From assembly GCF_044904605.1 (NCBI RefSeq), contig NZ_JADIKI010000022.1, positions 558,001-622,000 on the forward strand: 64,000 nt of DNA, written 5' to 3'. Position numbers and translations under genes: made by a program. The notes beneath the pieces are model-generated. The model ran no database searches. It saw only the letters and a list, made by a program, of their open reading frames with translations, and was not told where the DNA came from. Of the stretch, positions 33,960 to 41,609 are shown one piece after another. Source of the DNA: Dyella_B humi. Lineage in GTDB: Bacteria > Pseudomonadota > Gammaproteobacteria > Xanthomonadales > Rhodanobacteraceae. Positions within the stretch are counted from its first letter, which is position 1. Each line of letters begins with the position of its first letter.

Positions 33960-35030
33960 TTGACGACCGCCGGCTTCCACGCATCCACACCCGAAGCGGT
34001 ACTGGACGCGCTTTTCCTGCCTTTCACGGACGGCCCGCTGCACCTTCCTGCTGACGGCAGCGTGTTGTTCCTGCGTGCGCGCGATAGCTATCGCTTGCGT
34101 GAAGTCGCGCAGCGAGGCTGGTTGTGCGAGCAGACGTTCAAGCCGTTTGCCGAGGCGTTGACGCGTAGCGGCTTCAAGGTCGGCGAACCTGCGGACGATG
34201 CGCGCTTCAAGCTGGTGCTGCTCCTGCCGCCGCGACAGCGCGATGAAGCGCGTGCATGGTTTGCCAAGGCGATGCGTCATGTCGAACCCGGCGGCGTGGT
34301 GGCGGCATGCGTGCCGAACGCGGAAGGCGCGAAATCCACGCAGGCTGATCTCGCTGCGCTGCTTGGTTCCGTGAGCCACCTTTCCAAACACAAATGCCGC
34401 GTGTTCTGGAGTGTGTTCGATGCGTCTTCCTGCGATCAGGCGTTGCTTGAGTCGTGGCTTGCGCTCGACCACCCGCAGACGAATGCAGCCGGTTACATGA
34501 GCCGCCCAGGTTTATTCGCATGGGATCGCATCGATACCGCGTCGGCACTGCTCGCCGCGCATTTGCCAGATGACCTGCACGGGCGCGTCGCCGATTTCGG
34601 CGCGGGCTACGGTTATCTCGCCACGCAGATCGTTGCGCGCTATCCGCAGATCATCGCGCTCGATCTTTACGAAGCAGAGGCGCGTGCTTTGGAGCCGGCG
34701 CGGCTGAATGTGGAGCAGGCGATGCGCGAACACGGACGAAAGCTGTCCGTCGGTTTCCACTGGCACGACATCACCATGGGCGTAGAGCGCGGTTACGATG
34801 CGGTGATCAGCAATCCACCGTTCCATCAGGGCAGGGCGGATCTGCCCGAGCTTGGCCGTGCGTTCATTACGCAAGCGGCGCGTGCATTGGTTCCACAGGG
34901 ACGCTTGTGGCTGGTGGCCAATCGCCATCTGCCGTACGAAGCCACGTTGGCCGCGCATTTCGAACAGGTACGCACGGTGGCGATGGAGGATGGTTTCAAA
35001 GTGATCGAAGCAAGAGGTGTACGCGGATGA
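33960..35030 (+). CDS. 16S rRNA (guanine-N2) methyltransferase, RsmC-like
   Basis: A 356-residue two-domain methyltransferase. The N-terminal half is a degenerate SAM-fold domain (as in RsmC). The C-terminal half (from about residue 195) is active: motif I 'VADFGAGYGYLATQI', acidic 'IALDLYEAEARAL', and the base-amino methylation motif 'VISNPPFHQGR'. RsmC methylates G1207 in 16S rRNA; RlmG is the alternative. It uses a TTG start at 33960, as no in-frame ATG is nearby. Its stop overlaps the rsuA-like gene start (ATGA), so two rRNA modifiers are coupled. Confidence 0.82.
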   Translation: MTTAGFHASTPEAVLDALFLPFTDGPLHLPADGSVLFLRARDSYRLREVAQRGWLCEQTFKPFAEALTRSGFKVGEPADDARFKLVLLLPPRQRDEARAWFAKAMRHVEPGGVVAACVPNAEGAKSTQADLAALLGSVSHLSKHKCRVFWSVFDASSCDQALLESWLALDHPQTNAAGYMSRPGLFAWDRIDTASALLAAHLPDDLHGRVADFGAGYGYLATQIVARYPQIIALDLYEAEARALEPARLNVEQAMREHGRKLSVGFHWHDITMGVERGYDAVISNPPFHQGRADLPELGRAFITQAARALVPQGRLWLVANRHLPYEATLAAHFEQVRTVAMEDGFKVIEARGVRG

Positions 35031-35737
35031 GGTTGGTCAGGCTGATCGCGAATCTGGGTTATGGCAGTCGCAAGGACGTTGCATGGATGTTCCGTGAAGG
35101 GCGCATCACCGATGCCGACGGTGAAGTGCTGTACGCGGATGACAAGGTTGATCATATGCAGATCCGCGTCGATGGCGAACCGCTCGATCCGCCGGCCGGC
35201 ATCGTGCTGATGATGTACAAGCCGTTGGGCGTGACTTGTTCGCGCAAGGATCCTGGCCGTGTGGTGTACGACTTGCTGCCGCCGCGCTATCGTGTGCGCG
35301 ATCCTGCACTGTCTACGGTGGGCCGGTTGGATCGCGATACATCAGGTCTGCTGCTGTTCACCGACGACGGCACGCTGTTGCATCGGATCATCTCGCCGCG
35401 CGCGAACATCACCAAGGTATACGAAGCTACATTGGCGCAGGATCTTTCCGGTGACGAAGAAGCGCTGTTCGCCAGCGGCACGCTGATGCTGGAATCGGAA
35501 ACGACACCGCTGTTGCCCGCAAAGCTGGACGTGCTCGCGCCGCGCCACACGCGGTTGTCCATCACCGAAGGGCGCTATCACCAGGTGCGCAGAATGTTCG
35601 CCGCTACCGGCAATCACGTCGAAACGTTGCAGCGCACGGCGGTCGGTGGACTGCAGTTGGAAGGCATGCAGCCGGGCGAATGGCATCAGCTTGATGCGAA
35701 CGAGATTGCGCGAATCTTTGAGCCGGCAGATGTGTGA
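35027..35737 (+). CDS. RsuA-family rRNA pseudouridine synthase
   Basis: A 236-residue pseudouridine synthase. It has a short N-terminal S4 RNA-binding domain ('MRLVRLIANLGYGSRKDVAW') and a catalytic domain with 'MYKPLGVTCSRKDP' and the active-site motif 'VGRLDRDTSGLLLFTDDG' (catalytic Asp in GRLD). The C-terminal 'ITEGRYHQVRRMFAATGNHV' is also diagnostic. RsuA modifies U516 of 16S rRNA. The ATG at 35027 overlaps the upstream methyltransferase stop. The coupling suggests co-production of small-subunit modification enzymes. Confidence 0.88.
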   Translation: MRLVRLIANLGYGSRKDVAWMFREGRITDADGEVLYADDKVDHMQIRVDGEPLDPPAGIVLMMYKPLGVTCSRKDPGRVVYDLLPPRYRVRDPALSTVGRLDRDTSGLLLFTDDGTLLHRIISPRANITKVYEATLAQDLSGDEEALFASGTLMLESETTPLLPAKLDVLAPRHTRLSITEGRYHQVRRMFAATGNHVETLQRTAVGGLQLEGMQPGEWHQLDANEIARIFEPADV

Positions 35738-35754
35738 GCTGCCGGCGTTCGAGA

Positions 35755-35961
35755 TCAGGATTCGATATGCGTCTGGCGGAAACGTGCCAACTCGTCTTCG
35801 CGGCGGGAGCGAGCGCTGGACGTCCAGGACACCAGCTTGAACTCCGTAAGAGTGTCGTTTACCGCTTGTTGTTGAACGTCCTGCTTGGTACTAACTGTAA
35901 GCATCCCTGCTACCAGCTGCATTCCGCGCATGATGGCGGAACGAGCGAGAAGCATGTGCAT
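35755..35961 (-). CDS. Possible 68-residue small protein
   Basis: A frame from ATG 35961 (GGAG about 12 nt upstream) to 35755, with an N-terminal hydrophobic stretch ('MHMLLARSAIMRGMQLVAGM') and a charged C-terminus ('SRREDELARFRQTHIES'). I recognise no family. It lies in the 374-bp gap between the rsuA-like gene and selO, which otherwise shows nothing. It is plausible as a small membrane-associated protein, but unproven. Confidence 0.35.
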   Translation of the reverse strand: MHMLLARSAIMRGMQLVAGMLTVSTKQDVQQQAVNDTLTEFKLVSWTSSARSRREDELARFRQTHIES

Positions 35962-36111
35962 AATTTGTCTACTCCATCGACTACCCCTGCGTAGCCGCAA
36001 GCAAACTGTATCAAGCTTTAACCGTGAATGTATAGGTCGCGTGAAGGACATTCTCTCCCTCACATTTTTGCTGCCTTGCACCAACTCAGGGCCGCCCGAA
36101 TATGATGTTCC

Positions 36112-37677
36112 ATGACTCTGACGACTCTTCATTTCGATAACGCTTTTATCCGCGAGCTGCCGGGCGATCCGGATCACGGCAGCGGCCCCCGGCAAGTGGC
36201 CGGCGCCCTGTATTCGCGGGTGGATCCCGGCCCGGTCGCGGCGCCGCGCACGGTAGCCTGGTCGCGCGAGATGGCGGCAGAGCTGGGTCTGAATGACGCC
36301 GACATCGCCAGCCCGTTCTTTGCGCAGGTATTTGGCGGCAACGGCGTGCTGGAGGGTATGCAGCCGTGGGCGTCCAACTACGGCGGACATCAGTTCGGCG
36401 TGTGGGCCGGGCAGCTCGGCGACGGGCGCGCCATTTCGCTGGGCGAAGTGGTGACTTCGCAGGGCAAGCGGCTGGAATTACAGCTCAAGGGCGCGGGCGT
36501 CACGCCCTATTCGCGAGGAGCAGACGGACGAGCGGTGCTGCGTTCGTCGGTCCGTGAATTCCTCTGCAGCGAAGCGATGCATCACCTCGGCGTGCCCACC
36601 ACGCGCGCCTTGAGCTTGGTCGTTACCGGCGAAGCGGTGGAACGTGACATGTTCTACGACGGCCATCCGCAGGACGAACCCGGTGCGATCGTTTGTCGTG
36701 TGGCACCGTCGTTCATCCGCTTCGGTCATTTCGAACTGCCGGCTTCGCGCGGCGACATCGACTTGCTGCGCCGGCTGGTGGATTTCACGCTTCGCCGCGA
36801 TTTTCCGCATCTGAACGGCAGCGATGAAAACCGCTATGCCGACTGGTTCGCCGAAATCTGCGCGCGCACGGCAACGATGATCGCGCACTGGATGCGCGTG
36901 GGTTTTGTGCACGGCGTGATGAATACCGACAACATGTCGATACTCGGGCTCACCATCGACTACGGCCCATATGGCTGGGTGGACGATTTCGATCCCGACT
37001 GGACGCCCAACACCACCGATGCAGTGGGCCGCCGTTATCGTTTCGGCCAGCAGCCGAATGTGGCGTGGTGGAATCTCAGCCGGCTTGCAGCGGCGATTGC
37101 ACCGCTGTTCGACGACATCGCGCCGTTACAAGCGGGTCTCGATCGCTACGTGGCCGAATTCACCTTGCAGACGCGCCGCGACATTGCCGCCAAGCTCGGC
37201 CTTTCCGAATGTCGCGATGACGACGTCACGCGCATAGAAACGCTGCAGCAACTGATGCATCAGGCGGAAGTGGACATGACGTTGTTCTTCCGCGCGCTCA
37301 GTCGCGTCGATCCGCACGCGCCGCAACTGGAACCGTTGCGCCACGCGTTCTATGACGAAGCGAAGTACACAGCCGCGGAGGCGGATTTTCTGCGCTGGCT
37401 GGACGCTTACGCCGCACGCGTGCGCGAGGATGCATGGGCGCCTGCACAGCGATTGCAGTGCATGCACGCAGCCAATCCTTGCTATGTGCTGCGCAATTAC
37501 CTGGCGCAGGAAGCCATCGATCGTGCGACACAGGGCGATTACGAAGGCATCCACACCTTGCTCGACGTACTGCATCGCCCGTACGAAGAGCAGCCCGGGC
37601 GCGAGCATTTCGCGCAGAAGCGGCCGGAATGGGCGAAGCACCGCGCGGGCTGTTCGATGCTTTCGTGTAGTTCGTAA
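36112..37677 (+). CDS. selO: Protein adenylyltransferase SelO (YdiU)
   Basis: A 521-residue pseudokinase-fold AMP-transferase. Conserved blocks include 'FGGNGVLEGMQPWASNYGGH', 'QFGVWAGQLGDGRAISLGEV', 'ELQLKGAGVTPYSRGADGRA', 'VLRSSVREFLCSEAMHHLGV' and 'HGVMNTDNMSILGLTIDYGP' (metal-binding Asn/Asp). It transfers AMP to Ser/Thr/Tyr of target proteins in redox stress. The C-terminus ends 'SCSS', where mitochondrial homologues carry selenocysteine three residues from the end; here Cys replaces it. The ATG at 36112 is set by conservation. Monocistronic. Confidence 0.93.
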   Translation: MTLTTLHFDNAFIRELPGDPDHGSGPRQVAGALYSRVDPGPVAAPRTVAWSREMAAELGLNDADIASPFFAQVFGGNGVLEGMQPWASNYGGHQFGVWAGQLGDGRAISLGEVVTSQGKRLELQLKGAGVTPYSRGADGRAVLRSSVREFLCSEAMHHLGVPTTRALSLVVTGEAVERDMFYDGHPQDEPGAIVCRVAPSFIRFGHFELPASRGDIDLLRRLVDFTLRRDFPHLNGSDENRYADWFAEICARTATMIAHWMRVGFVHGVMNTDNMSILGLTIDYGPYGWVDDFDPDWTPNTTDAVGRRYRFGQQPNVAWWNLSRLAAAIAPLFDDIAPLQAGLDRYVAEFTLQTRRDIAAKLGLSECRDDDVTRIETLQQLMHQAEVDMTLFFRALSRVDPHAPQLEPLRHAFYDEAKYTAAEADFLRWLDAYAARVREDAWAPAQRLQCMHAANPCYVLRNYLAQEAIDRATQGDYEGIHTLLDVLHRPYEEQPGREHFAQKRPEWAKHRAGCSMLSCSS

Positions 37678-37691
37678 TTGCGGGCATTGAG

Positions 37692-37714
37692 CCCCTCTCC
37701 CGAAGGGAGAGGGG
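37692..37714. repeat. CCCCTCTCCC hairpin
   Basis: A perfect 10-bp stem, CCCCTCTCCC and GGGAGAGGGG, with loop GAA, between convergent selO and the SH3 gene; probably a bidirectional transcript end. Same family as 33846-33868. Confidence 0.7.
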
Positions 37715-37737
37715 GTATCAGGGGCAGGGATGACTAC

Positions 37738-38487
37738 TCAACCGCCACCGTTTCCATTATTCCCTTGCTGCTGTTGCTGCGGATTCGGCCGCGGCGCCGG
37801 CTTGGTGTTCTGGCCAGGTCGTCCACCATTTCCATTTCCCGGTTGCGGACGATTCCCACCAGGTGGCCGCTGATTGTCACCTCCCGGCTGAGGTCTGTTG
37901 TTGCCACCACCGGGAGGTCGATTGTCGCCACCGGGCTGCGGACGATTCCCGTTACCTGGCTGCGGCCGGTTGCCACCCGGCGGTTGCGGACGATAGCCGT
38001 TGCCGGGCGAAGGCGGCCGGCCACCCGGTGGCCGATTACCCGGCCAGGGGCGCACAGGTGGTCTCGGTCCTGGGAACGGCCGGACCGGAACCGGACGCGA
38101 ATACCAACGCGCGCGGTCGCGATAGAACGGGCGGTTGACGTAATAGCGCCCCCAGTACGTACCGATCGCGAAGGTCACGATCGGAATGCCGATGCGCGCG
38201 CCGTAGTCGGTCACGATCACTGGTTGGTTGTTGTAGAGATATTCGATGTACGGGCCGGCAATCCAGCCGCGGCTGCCGCCGGCGATCACGTCGCACCATT
38301 GCCAGCCTTCGGTGCAGCCTTGCACGTCGACAGGCGTACCGGCGTCCAGGCTGTAGATCAACGGATATTGAGTATCCGGCCCCGCCAGCATGTTGACGGT
38401 GGCCACGGTGTAGCCCGGTACGGCGAACGCCGCCACGGGAACCAGCAACAACAGGGCGGTCGCGCACGAACACAACAGGCGTTTCAT
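37738..38487 (-). CDS. Secreted bacterial SH3-domain protein with Pro/Gly/Asn-rich tail
   Basis: A 249-residue exported protein. The signal peptide (about 1-22, ending 'AAFAV') is followed by an SH3b domain ('GYTVATVNMLAGPDTQYPLI', 'GTPVDVQGCTEGWQWCDVI', 'GSRGWIAGPYIEYLY'). The C-terminal ~110 residues are low-complexity Pro/Gly/Arg/Asn/Gln with repeats of 'NRPQPG'. SH3b domains bind cell-wall peptides; the tail may interact with peptidoglycan or other envelope polymers. The ATG at 38487 follows GGAGGA. It lies downstream of the FKBP gene on the same strand, 69 bp away. Confidence 0.83.
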   Translation of the reverse strand: MKRLLCSCATALLLLVPVAAFAVPGYTVATVNMLAGPDTQYPLIYSLDAGTPVDVQGCTEGWQWCDVIAGGSRGWIAGPYIEYLYNNQPVIVTDYGARIGIPIVTFAIGTYWGRYYVNRPFYRDRARWYSRPVPVRPFPGPRPPVRPWPGNRPPGGRPPSPGNGYRPQPPGGNRPQPGNGNRPQPGGDNRPPGGGNNRPQPGGDNQRPPGGNRPQPGNGNGGRPGQNTKPAPRPNPQQQQQGNNGNGGG

Positions 38488-38556
38488 CGATCGATCCTCC
38501 AGTGGCAGCAGGGACGTACGACGTTACAACCCGATCATCATGACGCCGTTCGGCGC

Positions 38557-38985
38557 TCAATGCACCTCAAGTAGTTCGATATCGAACACTAGCGCGCTGT
38601 TCGGCGGCACGTCGGGGGGCGAACCACGCCGACCGTAGCCCATGCGGGAGGGAATGATGATGGTGCGCTTGCCGCCTACCTTCATACCTTTCACGCCGGT
38701 GTCCATGCCTTCCACGACTTCATTCGCGCCCAGGCTGAAGCTGAGCGGGCGGCCGCTGTCGTAGGAGCTGTCGATCTTGGCGCCGTGATGGTCCGGCACC
38801 TTGGCGTCATACAGCCAGCCGGTGTAATGGATGCGCACTTCGGAATCGTCACGCGCCGTGTTGCCGGTGCCCACCACTACATCCTTAATCACGATGCTGG
38901 GCACGTCGTCGGCCAGCGCCGATTGCGAGCCGAGGACGCTCAGGGCGAGCAGGGCAGTGGCGAGGAAGGCGAAGGGGCGCAGCAT
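38557..38985 (-). CDS. Periplasmic FKBP-type peptidyl-prolyl isomerase
   Basis: A 142-residue exported FKBP. The signal peptide is about 1-25 (ending 'SALAD'). The FKBP domain includes 'SEVRIHYTGWLYDAKVPDHH', 'SSYDSGRPLSFSLGANEVVE', 'GMDTGVKGMKVGGKRTIIIP', 'GYGRRGSPPDVPPNSALVFD', with the usual active-site aromatics. It assists folding of periplasmic proteins by proline isomerisation. The ATG at 38985 follows GGAG. Divergent from the DAHP synthase leader. Confidence 0.9.
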   Translation of the reverse strand: MLRPFAFLATALLALSVLGSQSALADDVPSIVIKDVVVGTGNTARDDSEVRIHYTGWLYDAKVPDHHGAKIDSSYDSGRPLSFSLGANEVVEGMDTGVKGMKVGGKRTIIIPSRMGYGRRGSPPDVPPNSALVFDIELLEVH

Positions 38986-39058
38986 GAAAACACTCCGAAA
39001 AAGACAGGCGGCGGCACAGTAGCGCATTGCGGCGGGCGGCCATAGTCCTTTCTCTCCT

Positions 39059-39086
39059 TTGCACGGTAGCCGCGATGTGCTATCAC
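39059..39086 (+). promoter_or_regulatory. Candidate promoter of the DAHP synthase leader
   Basis: TTGCAC (39059-39064), 16 bp, then TATCAC (39081-39086). If used, transcription would begin at about 39093, almost exactly at the leader peptide ATG, making it leaderless and explaining the lack of a ribosome site there. Confidence 0.4.
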
Positions 39087-39093
39087 TTGAATC

Positions 39094-39174
39094 ATGATCC
39101 TCACCTCCAGCCGCTATTACTTTTGGTTTTATGGCTATCCGAAGCCGGCGGCGGAGCATGGTGCGCGATCGTAA
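39094..39174 (+). CDS. Aromatic leader peptide of DAHP synthase
   Basis: A 26-codon frame starting ATG ATC CTC and ending TAA at 39174. Residues 7-16 read 'RYYFWFYGYP': seven aromatic residues (4 Tyr, 2 Phe, 1 Trp) within nine codons. It lies directly upstream of a terminator and the DAHP synthase gene. This is the classic arrangement for transcription attenuation: a ribosome stalling on scarce aromatic tRNAs lets the terminator be avoided. It is too short to arise as a gene by normal criteria, but the composition is hard to explain otherwise. Confidence 0.85.
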   Translation: MILTSSRYYFWFYGYPKPAAEHGARS

Positions 39175-39197
39175 CTAGCAAGATCACCCACTTTCTC

Positions 39198-39229
39198 AAA
39201 AGCCGCCAGCCACCCTGGCGGCTTTTTTG
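39198..39229 (+). terminator. Attenuator terminator upstream of DAHP synthase
   Basis: AGCCGCCAG (39201-39209) pairs with CTGGCGGCT (39215-39223), followed by TTTTTT. An alternative antiterminator is possible: GGCGGC inside the leader (39147-39152) is complementary to GCCGCC of the left arm (39202-39207). GCCGC (39110-39114), just before the Tyr codons, can pair with GCGGC (39148-39152), giving the standard 1:2, 2:3, 3:4 set. Confidence 0.85.
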
Positions 39230-39267
39230 TTAGGTCGCCGGGCAACCAAACTAAGGAGCGCCATGCC

Positions 39268-40344
39268 ATGACCAGCCGTACCGACGACCTTCGCATCCGC
39301 GAAATCAAGGAAGTGCCTACCCCCGCCGACGTGATGCGGGATTGTCCTGCCAGCGACGAAGCCAGCGCTACCGTGGCCACCTCGCGCAACGCCTTGCACA
39401 AGATCCTGCACGGCGAAGACGACCGCCTCGCCGTGGTGATCGGCCCCTGTTCCATCCACGATCCGGTCGCCGCAATGGAATATGCCGGCCGCCTCATGGC
39501 CGAGCGCGAAAGGCACGCCGATACGCTGGAGATCGTGATGCGCGTGTACTTTGAAAAACCGCGCACTACGGTGGGTTGGAAAGGGCTGATCAACGATCCG
39601 GATCTCGACGAGAGCTACCGCATCGACAAGGGGCTGCATTTGGCGCGCCACCTGTTGTGCGACATCAACGCGCTGGGCTTGCCGGCCGGCTGCGAATTTC
39701 TCGACCTGATCACGCCGCAATACATTGCCGATCTCGTCGCCTGGGGTGCGATCGGTGCACGCACCACCGAAAGCCAATCGCATCGCGAGCTCGCCTCCGG
39801 ACTGTCATGCCCGGTCGGTTTCAAGAACGGCACCGACGGCAACGTGAAGATCGCGGTGGATGCGGTGCTTGCTGCGGCTCGTCCACATCATTTCATGGCC
39901 GTGACCAAGCACGGGCGCACTGCTATCGCGGCGACGCTCGGCAACGAGGATTGCCACGTGATCCTACGCGGCGGCAAATTGCCGAACTACGATGCCGCGA
40001 GCGTGGCCAGTGCTTGCGGCGCGCTCGCCAAGGCAGGACTCGCCGAGCGCCTGATGATCGACGCCAGTCACGCCAACAGCGCCAAGCAGCCGGAGAATCA
40101 GCCACGCGTGGTAGCCGATATTGCCGCGCAGCTTGAAGCGGGCGAGACGCGCATCCATGGCGTGATGGTAGAAAGCCATCTTGTGGCTGGCCGTCAGGAT
40201 CTGACACCCGGTTGCGAGCTTACCTATGGTCAGAGCGTCACCGACGGCTGCATCGGTTGGGATACCACCGTTGATGTGCTGGAGCGGCTGGCGAAAGCGG
40301 TGCGCGTGCGTCGCGAGCGGGTGCGGGAGCAGGTGGCGGCGTAG
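39268..40344 (+). CDS. 3-deoxy-7-phosphoheptulonate (DAHP) synthase, class I
   Basis: A 358-residue class I AroFGH-type DAHP synthase. It condenses phosphoenolpyruvate and erythrose-4-phosphate in the first step of the shikimate pathway. Motifs: 'AVVIGPCSIHDPVAAMEYA', 'VMRVYFEKPRTTVGWKGLIN', 'GARTTESQSHRELASGLSCP', 'VGFKNGTDGNVKIAVDA', 'IDASHANSAKQPENQP' and the C-terminal 'GQSVTDGCIGWD'. Metal ligands (Cys in GPCS, His in DASHAN) are present. The ATG at 39268 follows AAGGAG. Which amino acid inhibits it cannot be read here; the leader suggests control by aromatic supply. A REP pair follows the gene. Confidence 0.94.
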   Translation: MTSRTDDLRIREIKEVPTPADVMRDCPASDEASATVATSRNALHKILHGEDDRLAVVIGPCSIHDPVAAMEYAGRLMAERERHADTLEIVMRVYFEKPRTTVGWKGLINDPDLDESYRIDKGLHLARHLLCDINALGLPAGCEFLDLITPQYIADLVAWGAIGARTTESQSHRELASGLSCPVGFKNGTDGNVKIAVDAVLAAARPHHFMAVTKHGRTAIAATLGNEDCHVILRGGKLPNYDAASVASACGALAKAGLAERLMIDASHANSAKQPENQPRVVADIAAQLEAGETRIHGVMVESHLVAGRQDLTPGCELTYGQSVTDGCIGWDTTVDVLERLAKAVRVRRERVREQVAA

Positions 40345-40389
40345 CCGATGAGGTCGTTAGCGCCGTAAAGATCAGAGCAAAGCGTTCGT

Positions 40390-40482
40390 CATTCCGGCGA
40401 AGGCCGGAATCCAGTTCAAAACTTGATGTTGAGTGCTTCGCACAACGTATGGAAACTGGATTCCGGCCTTCGCCGGAATGAC
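40390..40482. repeat. REP pair, inverted copy of the 2760-2874 element
   Basis: It starts GTCATTCCGGCGAAGGC and ends CTTCGCCGGAATGAC at 40482. The interior includes TGAGTGCTTCGCACAACGTA, the reverse complement of the interior at 2760-2874. It lies between DAHP synthase and the GNAT gene. Confidence 0.85.
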
Positions 40483-40588
40483 GACTGGGCATGGACAAGC
40501 AGTGCGGGAACGTACGTGTCCGGAAACCCATGCCGATGGAATGAAAGCATTCTATGCTTGGCACCCTCGACATCCGCGGAACGACACC

Positions 40589-40864
40589 ATGGCCTTGGGC
40601 ATCCGCCACCGCGCCGCTGCGCATCGCTTCGAAGCCACAGTCGACGGCTTCCTCTGCGAACTTGACTATCAACTGCACGGCCAAGTGATGACCATCATCC
40701 ACACTGGCGTGCCTTCGGAAGTCGGCGGGCGCGGGATTGCCAGCGAGCTGGTGCGTACCGCACTGGAAACCGCACGCCGCGAAGGCTGGAAGGTGGTGCC
40801 GGCGTGCAGCTATGCGCAGGTGTGGATGGAGCGTCATCCGGAATTCGCGGATTTGCGCGCATGA
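40589..40864 (+). CDS. Small GNAT-fold acetyltransferase-like protein (YjdJ type)
   Basis: A 91-residue minimal GNAT protein of the YjdJ/COG2388 group. The acetyl-CoA pyrophosphate loop region is 'EVGGRGIASELVRTALETAR' (R/Q-x-x-G-x-G/A). The C-terminal 'GWKVVPACSYAQVWMERHPE' with its Cys-Ser-Tyr is diagnostic of this group. The acceptor is unknown. The ATG at 40589 is chosen for family length and GGA upstream. Its stop overlaps the start of the next gene (ATGA), so the two are coupled. Confidence 0.85.
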   Translation: MALGIRHRAAAHRFEATVDGFLCELDYQLHGQVMTIIHTGVPSEVGGRGIASELVRTALETARREGWKVVPACSYAQVWMERHPEFADLRA

Positions 40865-41550
40865 GCGTACCTTCCCACGACAAACCGACAGCCCGCACGC
40901 TGCAGCGACGCTGGGCGCCGGTGCGCTTCGTGCGTGCGCGTCCGTGGTTGACGGTGTCCAGCGTCGTATTCGTGGTGGCGTGCGTCACGCTGATCGCTTG
41001 CGGCGTGAGGCTGGCTTCGGCAGTGCTGCTGGGCTTCGACCTTGGAGCCTTGCTATTTCTAAGCATGGTCGCCCGCATGTTCGTGCGCGCCAATGCCGAG
41101 CACATGGCCCGGCAAGCGTGCGTGCAGGACACCGGCCGCCGCGCCACCTTGTGGGTCGCCGTGACGGTGTCGCTGGTGGTGCTGGTGGCCTTGTCCACTG
41201 AGATGCACGCAGCAAAGGGGGGCGGCGCTGCAGCCATGGGTGTGGCTGCGCTTAGCATCGTGCTGTCGTGGCTGTTCATGAACACGATGTATGCGCTGCA
41301 TTACGCGCACGGTTATTACGGCGATTTCGGCAAGCAACACGAAGGGCTGGAATTTCCGGGCACCAAGCAGCCGGACTACTGGGATTTCGTGTACTTCGCC
41401 TTCGTGATCGGCATGTGCTTCCAGGTGTCGGACGTACAGATCACCAGCCACACCTTGCGGCGCACCGCGCTGCTGCATAGCGTGGTGGCGTTCTTCTTCA
41501 ACGTGTTCATTATTGCGATCAGCGTGAATATCGCCGCGGGGCTGGCGTAG
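40861..41550 (+). CDS. DUF1345 integral membrane protein
   Basis: A 229-residue protein with about five transmembrane helices. Family signatures are 'LLGFDLGALLFLSMVARMFV', 'WLFMNTMYALHYAHGYYGDF', 'DYWDFVYFAFVIGMCFQVSD', 'VQITSHTLRRTALLHSVVAF', as expected for DUF1345. The function is unknown. It overlaps the GNAT stop by 4 bp. The stop codon is part of a REP element. Confidence 0.87.
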   Translation: MSVPSHDKPTARTLQRRWAPVRFVRARPWLTVSSVVFVVACVTLIACGVRLASAVLLGFDLGALLFLSMVARMFVRANAEHMARQACVQDTGRRATLWVAVTVSLVVLVALSTEMHAAKGGGAAAMGVAALSIVLSWLFMNTMYALHYAHGYYGDFGKQHEGLEFPGTKQPDYWDFVYFAFVIGMCFQVSDVQITSHTLRRTALLHSVVAFFFNVFIIAISVNIAAGLA

Positions 41551-41608
41551 GCTGGGATGAAAATCCCAGCTACCTTTTCGAGATGCTGGGATTGGCATCC
41601 CAGCCTAC
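41547..41608. repeat. GTAG-footed REP pair
   Basis: Two hairpins in opposite orientation: GTAGGCTGGGAT with ATCCCAGC (41547-41570), and GCTGGGAT with ATCCCAGCCTAC (41585-41608). Both ends carry GTAG/CTAC, the usual REP foot recognised by RAYT proteins. It lies between convergent genes and overlaps the DUF1345 stop. Confidence 0.8.
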
Positions 41609-41609
41609 G

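Noticed and set aside
35755..36390. 211-residue minus-strand frame overlapping selO
   Set aside because: Most of it is antisense to selO. Only the last 68 codons, outside selO, have a plausible start and were kept as a low-confidence feature.
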